Positions 9,840 to 19,923 of a DNA stretch of 64,000 nt are shown here, in pieces. A program made the translations under genes and the position numbers. The number at the start of each line of letters is the position of its first letter. Position 1 is the stretch's first letter. Origin of the DNA: Pelagibacteraceae bacterium AG-461-B04 (GTDB taxonomy: Bacteria; Pseudomonadota; Alphaproteobacteria; Pelagibacterales; AG-422-B15); assembly GCA_003211835.1 (NCBI GenBank), contig QCRN01000003.1:42681-106680 (forward strand), written 5' to 3'. The notes under the pieces were generated by a model that was given only the letters and a program-made list of their open reading frames with translations, had not been told where the DNA came from and made no database searches.

Positions 9840-10364
9840 ATGAGTGAGTTTAAAAACTTAATAGTACTTGGTCCATTAATATACGCTATCCATCACTTTG
9901 AAGAACATATCATTTTTAATTTTAGGGAATGGAGAATAAAATATTTTTCTGATAATAATTTAATCCCAACCGAAGTCATCTTAATAATATTGTCATCATT
10001 ATTGTTACTTTTTATTTTTTTTCACCTAGTTAAAAAAAATCGAGTAAGTGCACATCTTGTATTATTTTTTTTAATGACCACTCAAGTTGTTAATGCTTTT
10101 TTTCACATATTCTTTAGTTTTTATTATAACGATTTTAGTCCAGGAACAATTACGGGTATAATTCTCTATCTGCCAATAAATATTTTAATTATTTCGGCCG
10201 CATTCAAAGAGAGTTTTCTTAAAAGTTATATTGAATTAGCAATGATTGGACTATTCGGAATTATAACCTTTTCTTTATTTGAATTACTTGGCCCAATTGT
10301 TATTGGACTATCAATAATAGTCTCTTTTTTATACTATACGTTTTTTAAAAATAAATTAGTATAA
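9840..10364 (+). CDS. HXXEE-domain membrane protein
   Basis: A 174-residue, very hydrophobic protein with about five membrane segments. Residues 18-23 read HHFEEH, the HxxEE motif that names this family of uncharacterised integral membrane proteins; the conserved His and Glu suggest a metal site or acid-base chemistry at the membrane. A second His-containing segment (FFHIFFSFYYND) follows near residue 85. The gene lies 14 nt after glmS and 5 nt before the crotonase gene, so it is probably in the same transcript. Function unknown. Confidence 0.7.
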   Translation: MSEFKNLIVLGPLIYAIHHFEEHIIFNFREWRIKYFSDNNLIPTEVILIILSSLLLLFIFFHLVKKNRVSAHLVLFFLMTTQVVNAFFHIFFSFYYNDFSPGTITGIILYLPINILIISAAFKESFLKSYIELAMIGLFGIITFSLFELLGPIVIGLSIIVSFLYYTFFKNKLV

Positions 10365-10369
10365 GCTTT

Positions 10370-11053
10370 ATGACAGTAACTCTCAAAACAGAAGGTGATG
10401 TATCAATCATTCATATGGATGATGGTAAAGTAAATGTTTTTTCACCAGAGATGATTCAGAATTTTGAAAAAATAATGGATCAAATACCAACTAGTAAAGG
10501 CTCAATTTTAATTACAGGAAGACCTGGTATGTTTTCAGCCGGATTTGATTTAAAGGTTATGATGTCGAGTCCTGAAAATGCTGCAGCTATGGTTAAGTCT
10601 GGATTCTTAATGCTGAAAAGAGTTTTCTCATTTCCTCGTCCTGTAGTTGCTGCATGTAGTGGACACGCTATTGCTCTTGGAGCTTTTCTTTTATGCAGCA
10701 GTGATTACCGTGTTGGCTGTGAAGGTGACTTTAAGGTTGGGGCAAATGAATTGAGAAACAATATGATTGTACCAACACCTATTTTAGAAATTGCAAAATT
10801 TAAATTAACAAAATCACACAAGCAAAGGGCACTTCTCAACGCTGAAATGTATTCAATAAAAGATTCTATTGAACCAGGATATATTGATGAAGTTGCAAGT
10901 CCCGAGAGTTTTTATGAGGTCGCACTAACAAAAGCAAAAGATCTAGCGACTTTGGCACACCCTCAATATGATCAAACCAAGAAACTCGATCAGGAAGACG
11001 TGTTGCCTAAAATTAGCAAGGGCATTGAACAAATCACCTCACCCATTGGGTAA
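10370..11053 (+). CDS. enoyl-CoA hydratase/isomerase (crotonase) family protein
   Basis: A compact 227-residue crotonase. The oxyanion-hole segment FSAGFDLKVM starts at residue 55, and the second, SGHAIALGAFLL, is at 97-108. The family normally has 255-290 residues, so this is the short form lacking part of the C-terminal helical extension. The Glu in GANELRNNM is a candidate active-site acid. It probably hydrates or isomerises an enoyl-CoA, and could complement the dehydrogenases at 2.6-5.9 kb (inference). Starts 5 nt after the HXXEE gene. Confidence 0.85.
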   Translation: MTVTLKTEGDVSIIHMDDGKVNVFSPEMIQNFEKIMDQIPTSKGSILITGRPGMFSAGFDLKVMMSSPENAAAMVKSGFLMLKRVFSFPRPVVAACSGHAIALGAFLLCSSDYRVGCEGDFKVGANELRNNMIVPTPILEIAKFKLTKSHKQRALLNAEMYSIKDSIEPGYIDEVASPESFYEVALTKAKDLATLAHPQYDQTKKLDQEDVLPKISKGIEQITSPIG

Positions 11054-11149
11054 ATCAAATTTATCTAATAAAATCAATATATTTAGCTAAGACTCTAGTA
11101 ATTTAGATTATTTGGTACTATAAGGCTGAAAAATATAGAGTTTTTAAAA

Positions 11150-12529
11150 ATGAGTAAATGGACCGCAAATAGTTGGAGAGGATACAAGGCAAAGCATATT
11201 CCTGAATATCCAGATAAATCAGAGTTAGAAAAAACTGAAAGCCAACTAAAAACATATCCACCATTAGTTTTCGCAGGTGAAGCAAGAGATTTAAAAAGAC
11301 ATCTTGCTAAAGTCTCAGAAGGAAAAGCGTTTCTATTGCAAGGTGGAGATTGCGCAGAAAGTTTTGACGACTTTAATGCTGATTACATAAGAGATACTTT
11401 CAAAGTTCTTTTACAAATGTCTGTAACACTTACAGCAGCAGGTAATTGCCCTGTTGTTAAAGTTGGGAGAATGGCTGGACAATTTGCTAAACCAAGAAGT
11501 TCACCTACAGAAGAAATTGATGGAGTTGAGTTAGATAGTTATAAAGGTGATATCATTAATGATATGAAGTTTACTGAGTCTTCTAGAATTCCTGATCCTC
11601 AAAGAATGATTAGAGCATACACTCAATCAGCTGCAACTCTTAACTTGCTACGAGCTTTTGCAAAGGGTGGTTTTTCTGACCTTAATAAAGTTCATCAATG
11701 GAATATGGGTTTTGTTGATGAAAGTCCTCAAGGAAAAAAATTCAGAGAACTAGCTGATAAAATATCAGACACGTTATCTTTTATGGATGCCATAGGTATC
11801 TCATCTGGCAATACAAAAAGATTAAGAAATGTTGATTTTTTTACAAGTCATGAAGCACTCCTTTTACCATATGAGGAATGTTTAACGCGTACAGACAGTA
11901 CAACTGGTGAAGTGTACGATACATCTGCTCACATGGTGTGGATTGGTGATAGAACAAGACAACTTGATGGAGCTCATGTAGAATTTTGTAGAGGTATTAA
12001 AAACCCTATTGGCATTAAATGTGGTCCAACTTTAAATCCCGATGAATTAAAGAAACTGATCGATGTATTAAATCCTGAAAATGAAGCTGGTAAAATTACT
12101 CTCATTTGTAGATTTGGGGTTGATAATGTTGAAGAGAAGTTGCCCAAGTTAATTGGACCTTTTGCTAACTCAGATTACAACCTCGTTTGGTCATGTGACC
12201 CCATGCACGGTAATACTATGAAAGCTAATTCTGGCTTTAAGACCAGACCTTTCGAGAGGGTTATTCAAGAAGTTGAGTCATTTTTTGATATTCACCACTC
12301 TCTAGGAACATACCCTGGTGGAGTGCATTTGGAGATGACAGGGCAAAACGTGACTGAGTGCATTGGCGGTGCACAAGCGATAAAAGATGAAGATTTATCT
12401 GCCAGATACCATACTCATTGTGACCCTAGACTTAACGCAAACCAGGCATTAGAACTTGCCTTCTTAATATCTGACAAGCTCAGAGAATCTCAAGAACCTC
12501 ACAAGTCAAAAATTATAATTGCCAAGTAA
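11150..12529 (+). CDS. class II 3-deoxy-7-phosphoheptulonate synthase
   Basis: This 459-residue enzyme condenses PEP and erythrose-4-P in the first step of the shikimate pathway. The class II signature WxANSWR-like opening ([10 protein letters not shown]), the QGGDCAES motif at residues 64-71 with the metal-binding Cys67, and the conserved [13 protein letters not shown] segment identify the plant/mycobacterium-like type II family rather than E. coli AroFGH. Later metal ligands lie in CDPMHGNT and ECIGGA segments. It has its own upstream gap of 97 nt. No regulatory ACT domain is present. Confidence 0.95.
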   Translation: MSKWTANSWRGYKAKHIPEYPDKSELEKTESQLKTYPPLVFAGEARDLKRHLAKVSEGKAFLLQGGDCAESFDDFNADYIRDTFKVLLQMSVTLTAAGNCPVVKVGRMAGQFAKPRSSPTEEIDGVELDSYKGDIINDMKFTESSRIPDPQRMIRAYTQSAATLNLLRAFAKGGFSDLNKVHQWNMGFVDESPQGKKFRELADKISDTLSFMDAIGISSGNTKRLRNVDFFTSHEALLLPYEECLTRTDSTTGEVYDTSAHMVWIGDRTRQLDGAHVEFCRGIKNPIGIKCGPTLNPDELKKLIDVLNPENEAGKITLICRFGVDNVEEKLPKLIGPFANSDYNLVWSCDPMHGNTMKANSGFKTRPFERVIQEVESFFDIHHSLGTYPGGVHLEMTGQNVTECIGGAQAIKDEDLSARYHTHCDPRLNANQALELAFLISDKLRESQEPHKSKIIIAK

Positions 12530-12564
12530 TTGCGACTAAATTAATTAGTTGTAATATCAGTCAA

Positions 12565-14211
12565 ATGACAGAAAAAATTTCATTATTAGTAGTTCAATCA
12601 AATCCAGTTGTAGGGAATATTGCATTCAACAAACAGATCGTTATTGACCACTTAAAAAATAATAATTCTGATCTAATTTTATTTTCAGAGCTAATGTTAA
12701 CTGGTTACCCACCAGAGGATTTAATTTTGAAACCTGCTTTTATGAAAAAAGTTCACGAAGCGGTTGATGAAATTGTCAATCAATCAAAAGGGATGCATCC
12801 AACTGTTGTACTAGGTACACCTTGGCTAGATGAAGGTAATTTATTTAATGCTGCAGTAGTCATTCATGATGGAAAGATCTTACATAAACATTACAAGATG
12901 GCACTTCCAAACTATGGGGTATTTGATGAAAAGAGAATATTTTCAAATGGAGAAAAAGTAAGTGTTATAGATTTTAAAGGTATTAATCTGGGGATATTTA
13001 TTTGTGAAGATATTTGGGTTAATCAAACCATCACTGAAATTGGTGAACAACAAATTGATCTTGCTGTTTCTCTTAATGCGTCTCCTTTTGATATTAATAA
13101 AATCAACGAAAGAGAAAAGAAAGCTATCGAATTTTCAAAATCTATTGCTGCACCTCTCATCTATGTTAATCAAGTAGGAGGTCAGGATGAGATAGTCTTT
13201 GATGGAAGTTCATTCCTGAATGATCAAGATAAAGTTATCTACAAACTTAAACACTGCCAGTCAGAGTCTAAGGAATTCATATTTGATGAAGATCATAAAT
13301 TTTTAATAGAAGATACGTTCTCTGATCAAACTGATATGAATGATGTCATATACTCCAGTTTAATCTTGGGTCTAAGAGATTATGTTGAAAAGAATAATTT
13401 TCCAGGTGTTGTATTGGGTATATCAGGAGGAATTGATAGTGCTTTTAGTGCAGCAGTAGCCACTGATGCACTTGGACCCTCAAGAGTAAAAGGTATCTTA
13501 ATGCCTTCAAAATATACAAGCACTGAGAGCAATACAGATGCATCAGTACTAGGCAATAATTTAGGCATTGAACTAATGAACATATCTATCAATGACATTG
13601 TCAATTCATACGACAACACACTTAATGATCTATTTTCTGGAACAGAAAAAGACATTACTGAGGAAAACATTCAATCCCGAACAAGAGGTGCAATTTTGAT
13701 GGCCTATTCAAATAAATTTGGCCACATGGTTATCACCAATGGTAATAAATCTGAGGTATCTGTTGGCTATTCGACTCTATATGGAGATATGTGTGGAGGG
13801 TTCTCAGTCGTTAAAGATATTTATAAAACTGATTTATTTAAATTGTCAGAATGGAGAAACAAAAATAAGCCCTCTTTATCATTACTCGATAAAAATGAGA
13901 TTATACCAAAAAATATTATCACTAAGGAACCTACAGCTGAATTAAAAGAAGATCAGAAAGATAGTGACTCACTTCCGCCCTATGATGTATTGGATAAAGT
14001 ATTGTACCACCTTGTAGAAAAAGAAAGTTCAGTAAAAGAGATAGTAGATCAAGGATTTGATAAAGAATTAGTTAAAAGAATTCAAAATCTACTCTACAAT
14101 TCAGAATATAAAAGAAGACAAGCAGCACCAGGCGTGAAGATTTCTGAAAGAAATTTTGGCTATGACAGAAGATATCCGATCACGAATGCATTTAGAGATA
14201 TGGAAAATTAA
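12565..14211 (+). CDS. nadE: glutamine-dependent NAD+ synthetase
   Basis: This 548-residue two-domain enzyme amidates nicotinic-acid adenine dinucleotide with glutamine-derived ammonia. The N-terminal nitrilase/glutaminase domain (about 1-255) contains the Glu in ELMLTGYPPED, the Lys in KMALPNYGVFDEKR and the Cys in FICEDIW. The C-terminal ATP-pyrophosphatase domain carries the P-loop SGGIDS at 287-292 and NGNKSEVSVGYSTLYGD. The stop codon is directly joined to the gltX start (TAAATG), beginning a run of butt-joined genes. Confidence 0.95.
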   Translation: MTEKISLLVVQSNPVVGNIAFNKQIVIDHLKNNNSDLILFSELMLTGYPPEDLILKPAFMKKVHEAVDEIVNQSKGMHPTVVLGTPWLDEGNLFNAAVVIHDGKILHKHYKMALPNYGVFDEKRIFSNGEKVSVIDFKGINLGIFICEDIWVNQTITEIGEQQIDLAVSLNASPFDINKINEREKKAIEFSKSIAAPLIYVNQVGGQDEIVFDGSSFLNDQDKVIYKLKHCQSESKEFIFDEDHKFLIEDTFSDQTDMNDVIYSSLILGLRDYVEKNNFPGVVLGISGGIDSAFSAAVATDALGPSRVKGILMPSKYTSTESNTDASVLGNNLGIELMNISINDIVNSYDNTLNDLFSGTEKDITEENIQSRTRGAILMAYSNKFGHMVITNGNKSEVSVGYSTLYGDMCGGFSVVKDIYKTDLFKLSEWRNKNKPSLSLLDKNEIIPKNIITKEPTAELKEDQKDSDSLPPYDVLDKVLYHLVEKESSVKEIVDQGFDKELVKRIQNLLYNSEYKRRQAAPGVKISERNFGYDRRYPITNAFRDMEN

Positions 14212-15540
14212 ATGACAACAGTAACAAGGTTTGCCCCAAGTCCAACAGGTTTATTACATCTTGGAAACATTAGAACAGCATTAATTAATTGGCTGTATGC
14301 ACGTACCAACAATGGGAAATTTATTTTAAGAATTGATGATACTGATTTAGAACGATCAAAAGATGAATATATTTCTCAAATCAAATATGATCTTGATTGG
14401 CTAGGGATTGATTATGATGAAACGTTCAATCAATCATCTCGTTTCGACAGATACAGGGAGCAATTCGAGAAATTAAAAGCTGATGGCAGAATTTACCCTT
14501 GCTATGAAACACCCGAAGAACTTGAAAGAAAAAGAAAATTGCTCATCGCAGCTGGAGGCAAGCAAGTTTACGACCGGTCTGCAATGGAATTATCAGACCA
14601 ACAAAAGAAAGACTACGAAGCAGAAGGAAGAAAACCCCACTGGAGATTCTTATTAAAAACTGAACGTATGAAATGGGATGATTTACTTAAAGGTGAAATA
14701 GATATAGACCTCACCAGTTTGTCTGACCCTGTTTTGTTTAGAGAGGACGGCGTTCCTTTGTATACTTTTAGTTCAGCTGTAGATGATATCGATTATGGTA
14801 TAACCAACGTCATTAGAGGAGACGACCACACAAGCAATACAGCTGTTCAAGTAGAAATTATCAATGCGTTGGACCAAAATAAAATAACTTTTGCCCATCA
14901 CGCCTTACTAAAAGCATCAAGTGGAGATAAATTGTCAAAACGAGACAATGTCATATCCATTAGTAGTTTCAGGGAGGAGAATATGGAGCCTATAGCAATA
15001 CTAAGTTTATTGGCGACTATCGGCACGTCTAATTCTATCGAATTAAAAGACAATATAGATCAAATAAAAAGTGAATTCAAATTGAGTACAATTTCAACTT
15101 CTCCTGGTCGAATTGAAATTGATGTATTGAATGCTCTCAATAAAAAACAGGTTCAAAAATACAATTTCAGTGAGATCGAAGAGAGATTAAACAAGATTGA
15201 TGAAAAAATTGATCAAAAGTTTTGGGAAACAATCAGAGGCAATCTGAATGTTGTTGAAGATATAAAACAATGGACGGACATTGTATTTAATAGTGAGACC
15301 ATTAAGCCTTCTGATAAAGACTATATTAAGATTGCAATGGAATTGATTCCTGATGATCCATGGAATGATGAAACGTGGGGACAATGGACTTCGGCCATAA
15401 AAGAGAAAACTGGCAGAAAAGGAAAAGAATTATTCTTGCCTCTTAGAGAAGCCTTTACAGGACTTAATCATGGTCCCGAAATGAAACTACTAATTCAATT
15501 ACTGGGTAGAAAAAAGATCATAGAAAGAGTTGAGTTATAA
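14212..15540 (+). CDS. gltX: glutamyl-tRNA synthetase
   Basis: A 442-residue class I aminoacyl-tRNA synthetase. RFAPSPTGLLHLGN at 6-19 holds the HIGH-type motif (HLGN, 16-19) and KLSKR is at 240-244. The continuation ISSFREENMEPIAILSLLATIGTS resembles the second GluRS paralogue (GluRS2) of alphaproteobacteria more than the canonical one, which has KLSKRHGA followed by a different segment. If so it may charge tRNA-Gln with Glu for the GatCAB amidation route (inference). It starts immediately after the nadE stop and ends immediately before the cysS start. Confidence 0.93.
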   Translation: MTTVTRFAPSPTGLLHLGNIRTALINWLYARTNNGKFILRIDDTDLERSKDEYISQIKYDLDWLGIDYDETFNQSSRFDRYREQFEKLKADGRIYPCYETPEELERKRKLLIAAGGKQVYDRSAMELSDQQKKDYEAEGRKPHWRFLLKTERMKWDDLLKGEIDIDLTSLSDPVLFREDGVPLYTFSSAVDDIDYGITNVIRGDDHTSNTAVQVEIINALDQNKITFAHHALLKASSGDKLSKRDNVISISSFREENMEPIAILSLLATIGTSNSIELKDNIDQIKSEFKLSTISTSPGRIEIDVLNALNKKQVQKYNFSEIEERLNKIDEKIDQKFWETIRGNLNVVEDIKQWTDIVFNSETIKPSDKDYIKIAMELIPDDPWNDETWGQWTSAIKEKTGRKGKELFLPLREAFTGLNHGPEMKLLIQLLGRKKIIERVEL

Positions 15541-16905
15541 ATGTCACTGAATTTATACGACACATTCTCGAACTCAAAAAAAAAGTTTGAACCAATTGAT
15601 CCAAAAAATATCAGAATGTATGTTTGTGGTCCCACAGTATACGACTATCCACATGTAGGAAACGCAAGACCTGTTATAGTTTTTGATATTTTATTTCGAA
15701 TTCTTCAAAACATATACGGTACTGAGCATGTAACATACGTGAGAAATATAACTGACGTCGATGATAAGATTATAAATGCCTCTCAAGAAAATAATGAAGA
15801 TATCAATGAATTAACTTCAAGAACCATTAATTATTTTCACGCTGATGCGAAATATATAGGAGCAATGGAACCCTCCTTTGAGCCCAGAGCAACGGATCAC
15901 ATAGCTGAAATGATCAATATTATTGAGACTTTAATTGAAAAAAATTACGCCTATGTTGCAGAGAATAACGTTCTTTTTTCATCTACTAAATTTTCTAAAT
16001 ACGGATCATTATCAGGAAAAAACCTTGAAGAAATGATTGCTGGATCAAGAGTTGATGTTGAAAGCTATAAGCAAGAAGCATCAGATTTTATACTATGGAA
16101 GCCTTCTAGAGAAAACGAACCTGGATGGGACAGTCCATGGGGCAAGGGAAGGCCTGGATGGCATATAGAGTGTTCAGCAATGAGTGAAAAATTGCTCGGT
16201 AAAACATTTGACATTCATGGTGGTGGGCAAGATTTAATTTTCCCACATCACGAAAATGAAATCGCTCAAAGTGAGTGTGCAAACGGAGAAAAATTTGCAA
16301 ATTATTGGGTTCATAATGGCTTTGTCACGGTTGAGGGAAACAAAATGGCAAAATCTGATGGAAATTTTGTAACGGTGAATGAACTTAAAGAAAAATATCA
16401 AGGAGAGGTTATTAGATTTACCATGATACTTACTCATTATCGTCAGCCACTGAATTGGACAAATGATAATCTGCAAGAGAGTAAAAAAAAACTAGATAAG
16501 TGGTACCAATATTTTTCTGAAGTTGATTTTAAGCCTGACTTAAGCACGAAGATTGATGAAAATGTAATGAATGCATTAAATGATGACATGAATACGCCTC
16601 AGGCAATAGCTGAATTGCATAAATTATTCAAAAATTGTAAAAGTAATGATCACGACTCATTAAATAAATTTTTAATTTCGGCTCAATTTCTTGGATTGAT
16701 GAATGATGAACCTTCTCAATGGCTATCATGGGGTAAAGAAAATATAAGCGTAGATCACAATAAGATTGAAACATTGATTGCTCAAAGAAATACCGCAAGA
16801 GCAAATAAAGATTTTACTGAAGCTGACAGAATTAGAGATGAGTTAGAAAATTTAGGAATAGTACTAGAAGATAAAGGTGCAGAAACCACATGGAAAACTA
16901 AGTAA
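15541..16905 (+). CDS. cysS: cysteinyl-tRNA synthetase
   Basis: A 454-residue class I synthetase. MYVCGPTVYDYPHVGNARP around residues 26-44 includes the zinc-ligand Cys29 and the HIGH-type HVGN (38-41); the zinc site continues in GWHIECSAM and HHENEIAQSECANG. The KMSKS loop is KMAKS (268-272), Ala replacing the first Ser. This is a tolerated but less common variant. The C-terminal DALR-like region ends with the usual ARANKDFTEADRIRDEL helix. Joined to gltX and cimA by TAAATG junctions. Confidence 0.95.
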   Translation: MSLNLYDTFSNSKKKFEPIDPKNIRMYVCGPTVYDYPHVGNARPVIVFDILFRILQNIYGTEHVTYVRNITDVDDKIINASQENNEDINELTSRTINYFHADAKYIGAMEPSFEPRATDHIAEMINIIETLIEKNYAYVAENNVLFSSTKFSKYGSLSGKNLEEMIAGSRVDVESYKQEASDFILWKPSRENEPGWDSPWGKGRPGWHIECSAMSEKLLGKTFDIHGGGQDLIFPHHENEIAQSECANGEKFANYWVHNGFVTVEGNKMAKSDGNFVTVNELKEKYQGEVIRFTMILTHYRQPLNWTNDNLQESKKKLDKWYQYFSEVDFKPDLSTKIDENVMNALNDDMNTPQAIAELHKLFKNCKSNDHDSLNKFLISAQFLGLMNDEPSQWLSWGKENISVDHNKIETLIAQRNTARANKDFTEADRIRDELENLGIVLEDKGAETTWKTK

Positions 16906-18504
16906 ATGAAAGAAAAGTTATTTATATTTGATACGACACTGAGAGATGGAGCTCAAACTTACGGCGTTGATTTTAACGTAGATGAGAAAAAAATTCTTGC
17001 ATCAAAACTTGATGCCTTAGGCGTTGATTATATTGAGGGTGGATGGCCTGGTGCAAACGAAACTGATACACAATTTTTCGCTGAAAAAATGGAATTTAAA
17101 AATTCTACGTTTACTGCTTTTGGCATGACCAAAAAGACAGGGAGGAGTGCTGAAAATGATCCTGGTTTAGCTGCCATGATTAACGTAAGTGCCCCATCAG
17201 CTTGCGTAGTGGGCAAGTCTTGGGATTTCCATGTAGATTTAGCGTTAGGAATTTCCAATGAGGAAAACTTAGTAAATATTGCGGAGTCTGTTAACTTTTT
17301 ATCAAGCAGCAACAAGGAAGTTCATTTTGATGCTGAACATTTCTTTGATGGCTACAAAGCTAATCCTCAATATGCGATAAAGTGTTTAAAAGCAGCACAA
17401 GACAATGGAGCAAGGTGGATGGTTCTTTGTGATACCAACGGAGGCACATTGCCCCATGAAGTAGAACAGATTGTTTCAGAAGTTGTAAAGAATATTCCAG
17501 GCGACCAACTTGGTATTCACGCACATAACGATACTGGAAATGCTGTAGCAAATTCATTAGCCGCAGTTCATGCTGGGGTCAGACAAGTACAAGGTACGAT
17601 TAATGGACTTGGTGAACGATGCGGAAATGCTAATTTAATCACTCTTCTTCCGACTTTTGCTTTGAAGGATGAATATAACGATAAATTTGATTTATCCATT
17701 GATACTAAAAATCTTGGTCAGTTAACGGAACTTTCAAGACTTTTAGATGAAATCTTAAATCGTGTACCCAACAGAACAGCACCTTATGTAGGCTCAGCTG
17801 CATTTGCGCATAAGGGAGGATTGCACGTTTCAGCAGTAAACAAAGATCCCAAAACTTATGAACATATCGATCCTGAGTTAGTGGGCAATCATCGCCAAAT
17901 CATCATTTCAGAACAATCAGGAAAATCAAATATTCTTGCACGATTAAAATCCACTGGGATTCAGATCAATGAGGATGATGAAACTATACAAAAAATTCTA
18001 GATCGAGTGAAAGAACGTGAATTTATTGGATATTCATACGATGGTGCCGATGCTTCATTTGAAATATTGGTGAAAAAGGTCATTGCTGAAATGCCAACTT
18101 ATTTTGAAGTTGTTAATTTTAATGTGAATGTAAAGAATTCAGGTGGTGAAGGTAAAACAATATCAGATGCCGAAGTTAAATTAAAATTTGGCAAAGAAGA
18201 ACTTATAGGTACCGGACAAGGTGTAGGGCCGGTTAATGCATTAGACAATGCTTTGAGGAATAACTTTCAGTCAAGTGGTTATGCTGAATTGATCAAGGAT
18301 TTATCTCTTATCGACTATAAAGTGAGAATTTTAAACACAGGAACCGATGCGATTACCAGGGTATCAATTGAGAGTTCTGATAAAGATAAAAAGAGTTGGT
18401 ACACAATTGGTGTTTCAGAAAATATTATAGAGGCTTCCTTTAGGGCACTGATTGATAGTGTTGAGTACAAATTAATGAAAGAAAAGGCTGCGGTTCTTAG
18501 TTAG
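16906..18504 (+). CDS. cimA: (R)-citramalate synthase
   Basis: A 532-residue DRE-TIM aldolase of the citramalate synthase family. It condenses pyruvate with acetyl-CoA, feeding the threonine-independent route to 2-ketobutyrate and isoleucine. DTTLRDGAQTYGVDF at 9-23 is the N-terminal signature, HIHAHNDTGNAVANS-type motif (GIHAHNDTGN) supplies the metal His residues, and NGLGERCGNA follows. The C-terminal 140 residues form the LeuA-type allosteric domain, suggesting isoleucine feedback. Length matches CimA (about 520-540) rather than LeuA or homocitrate synthase. Directly abuts cysS. Confidence 0.93.
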   Translation: MKEKLFIFDTTLRDGAQTYGVDFNVDEKKILASKLDALGVDYIEGGWPGANETDTQFFAEKMEFKNSTFTAFGMTKKTGRSAENDPGLAAMINVSAPSACVVGKSWDFHVDLALGISNEENLVNIAESVNFLSSSNKEVHFDAEHFFDGYKANPQYAIKCLKAAQDNGARWMVLCDTNGGTLPHEVEQIVSEVVKNIPGDQLGIHAHNDTGNAVANSLAAVHAGVRQVQGTINGLGERCGNANLITLLPTFALKDEYNDKFDLSIDTKNLGQLTELSRLLDEILNRVPNRTAPYVGSAAFAHKGGLHVSAVNKDPKTYEHIDPELVGNHRQIIISEQSGKSNILARLKSTGIQINEDDETIQKILDRVKEREFIGYSYDGADASFEILVKKVIAEMPTYFEVVNFNVNVKNSGGEGKTISDAEVKLKFGKEELIGTGQGVGPVNALDNALRNNFQSSGYAELIKDLSLIDYKVRILNTGTDAITRVSIESSDKDKKSWYTIGVSENIIEASFRALIDSVEYKLMKEKAAVLS

Positions 18505-18507
18505 TAC

Positions 18508-19245
18508 ATGTCTTCAAATAATATTTCAATTATCTTGGTTGATACTCAACTTCCTGAAAATATAGGTCTGGTTGCACGTTCTATGTATAATTTTGGTTTC
18601 TCTGACCTGAGGTTAGTCAATCCTAAATTAGATTGGCCATCAGAGAAGGCACATGCAGTATCAGTCGATGCCAAGTCAATTATAGAGAGTGCAAAAGTTT
18701 TCTCTACCTTAAGAGAAGCACTCAGCGATTCCACACTCTCCATTGCGTATACAGCTCGAAAGCGCGATATGAGTAAACAGTTTACTGATAATAAATCTAT
18801 TATTAAGGAAATACATGATGAACACAGTAATGATAAGTTAGCTGTTGTTTTTGGCGGTGAAGCGTCAGGCTTGACCAATGATCATCTTTCTTTAGTGACA
18901 CGATGTGTGACAATTGATACACACGAGAACTTTTCATCTTTAAATCTTTCACATGCTGTTAATGTATTTTGTTATTCGATATTTTCATTAATGCGTGATG
19001 ACGAAAAAGTAGTTGATGAGAATTCACTAACGCGCGGCAATCAAAATGAACTGATGCATTTTTTTGATCATATTGAAAAAGAGTTGGAAAACAGAGGCTT
19101 CTTTCAACCCGAAGAAAAAATGCCAAAAATGAAGCAAAACCTCAGGAATATCTTTCACCGGGCTGATCTCAGCGATAGGGAAATTGCAACACTCAGAGGA
19201 GTAGTCACGGTTCTGTCAGATTATAGGAAAACTGAGGAAATTTAG
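18508..19245 (+). CDS. trmJ: TrmJ-like tRNA 2'-O-methyltransferase (SPOUT)
   Basis: This 245-residue SPOUT-fold methyltransferase would transfer a methyl group from SAM to a ribose 2'-OH, in TrmJ at position 32 of t[15 protein letters not shown] at 15-26 is motif 1, [11 protein letters not shown] at 115-125 motif 2, and the [15 protein letters not shown] segment near 150 motif 3, forming the trefoil knot. The C-terminal 80 residues are helical, matching the TrmJ extension. Starts 3 nt after cimA and closes the operon. A strong promoter for rpsD follows. Confidence 0.9.
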   Translation: MSSNNISIILVDTQLPENIGLVARSMYNFGFSDLRLVNPKLDWPSEKAHAVSVDAKSIIESAKVFSTLREALSDSTLSIAYTARKRDMSKQFTDNKSIIKEIHDEHSNDKLAVVFGGEASGLTNDHLSLVTRCVTIDTHENFSSLNLSHAVNVFCYSIFSLMRDDEKVVDENSLTRGNQNELMHFFDHIEKELENRGFFQPEEKMPKMKQNLRNIFHRADLSDREIATLRGVVTVLSDYRKTEEI

Positions 19246-19254
19246 TATTCTGGT

Positions 19255-19282
19255 TTGACAATATTCAGGAAAACAGTATAAA
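19255..19282 (+). promoter_or_regulatory. sigma70-type promoter for rpsD
   Basis: TTGACA (19255-19260) and TATAAA (19277-19282) are separated by 16 bp, close to the housekeeping consensus, and end 16 bp before the rpsD start codon. The very short leader leaves little room for a structured 5' UTR. Read from sequence only; no start-site data. Confidence 0.6.
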
Positions 19283-19298
19283 CCACGGATCACAATAT

Positions 19299-19916
19299 AT
19301 GACAAAACGAATAGCACAAAAACACAAAATCGACAGACGTCTCAGTGTTAACCTATGGGGAAGACCCAAAAGCCCTTTTAATTTAAGAAAATACAGACCT
19401 GGCCAACATGGACAGAAGCATACTGGAAAACTATCTGACTATGGTGTTCAGTTGCATGCGAAGCAAAAGTTAAAAGGCTATTACGGTAACCTAAATGAAA
19501 GACAATTCCGTAATTGTTATAAAGAGGCCATCAGACAAAAGGGTGACTCAGGAGAAAATTTAATTGCTCTTCTAGAAAGAAGATTAGACACGATTGTTTA
19601 TCGTTCAAAGTTTGTCCCAACTGTTTTTGCAGCACGACAATTCATCAATCATGGTCATGTCAAAGTAAATGGCAAAAGAGTAAATATTTCAAGTTACCGT
19701 GTTACTGAAGGCGATGTCATTGAAGTTAAAGATAAGTCCAAAGAAATGGCGATTGTTGTTGAAGCTATGAAAAGTCAAGAGCGTGATATCCCAGGCTATA
19801 TTACAGTTGATGAAAAGAAATGTTCTTCAACATTTATTCGCACACCTCAGTTTGCTGAAGTTCCATATGCAACACAGATGGATCCAAAACTAGTCATCGA
19901 GTATTATTCTCGATAA
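19299..19916 (+). CDS. rpsD: 30S ribosomal protein S4
   Basis: A 205-residue S4 with the N-terminal basic region ([14 protein letters not shown]) and an S4 RNA-binding domain from about residue 90 ([32 protein letters not shown]). The zinc-binding Cys cluster of some S4 proteins is absent, as is usual in alphaproteobacteria. It binds 16S rRNA early in 30S assembly and can repress its own message. Stands outside the large ribosomal clusters under its own promoter and is followed 7 nt later by a DUF2817 gene. Confidence 0.98.
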   Translation: MTKRIAQKHKIDRRLSVNLWGRPKSPFNLRKYRPGQHGQKHTGKLSDYGVQLHAKQKLKGYYGNLNERQFRNCYKEAIRQKGDSGENLIALLERRLDTIVYRSKFVPTVFAARQFINHGHVKVNGKRVNISSYRVTEGDVIEVKDKSKEMAIVVEAMKSQERDIPGYITVDEKKCSSTFIRTPQFAEVPYATQMDPKLVIEYYSR

Positions 19917-19923
19917 ATCCCAA

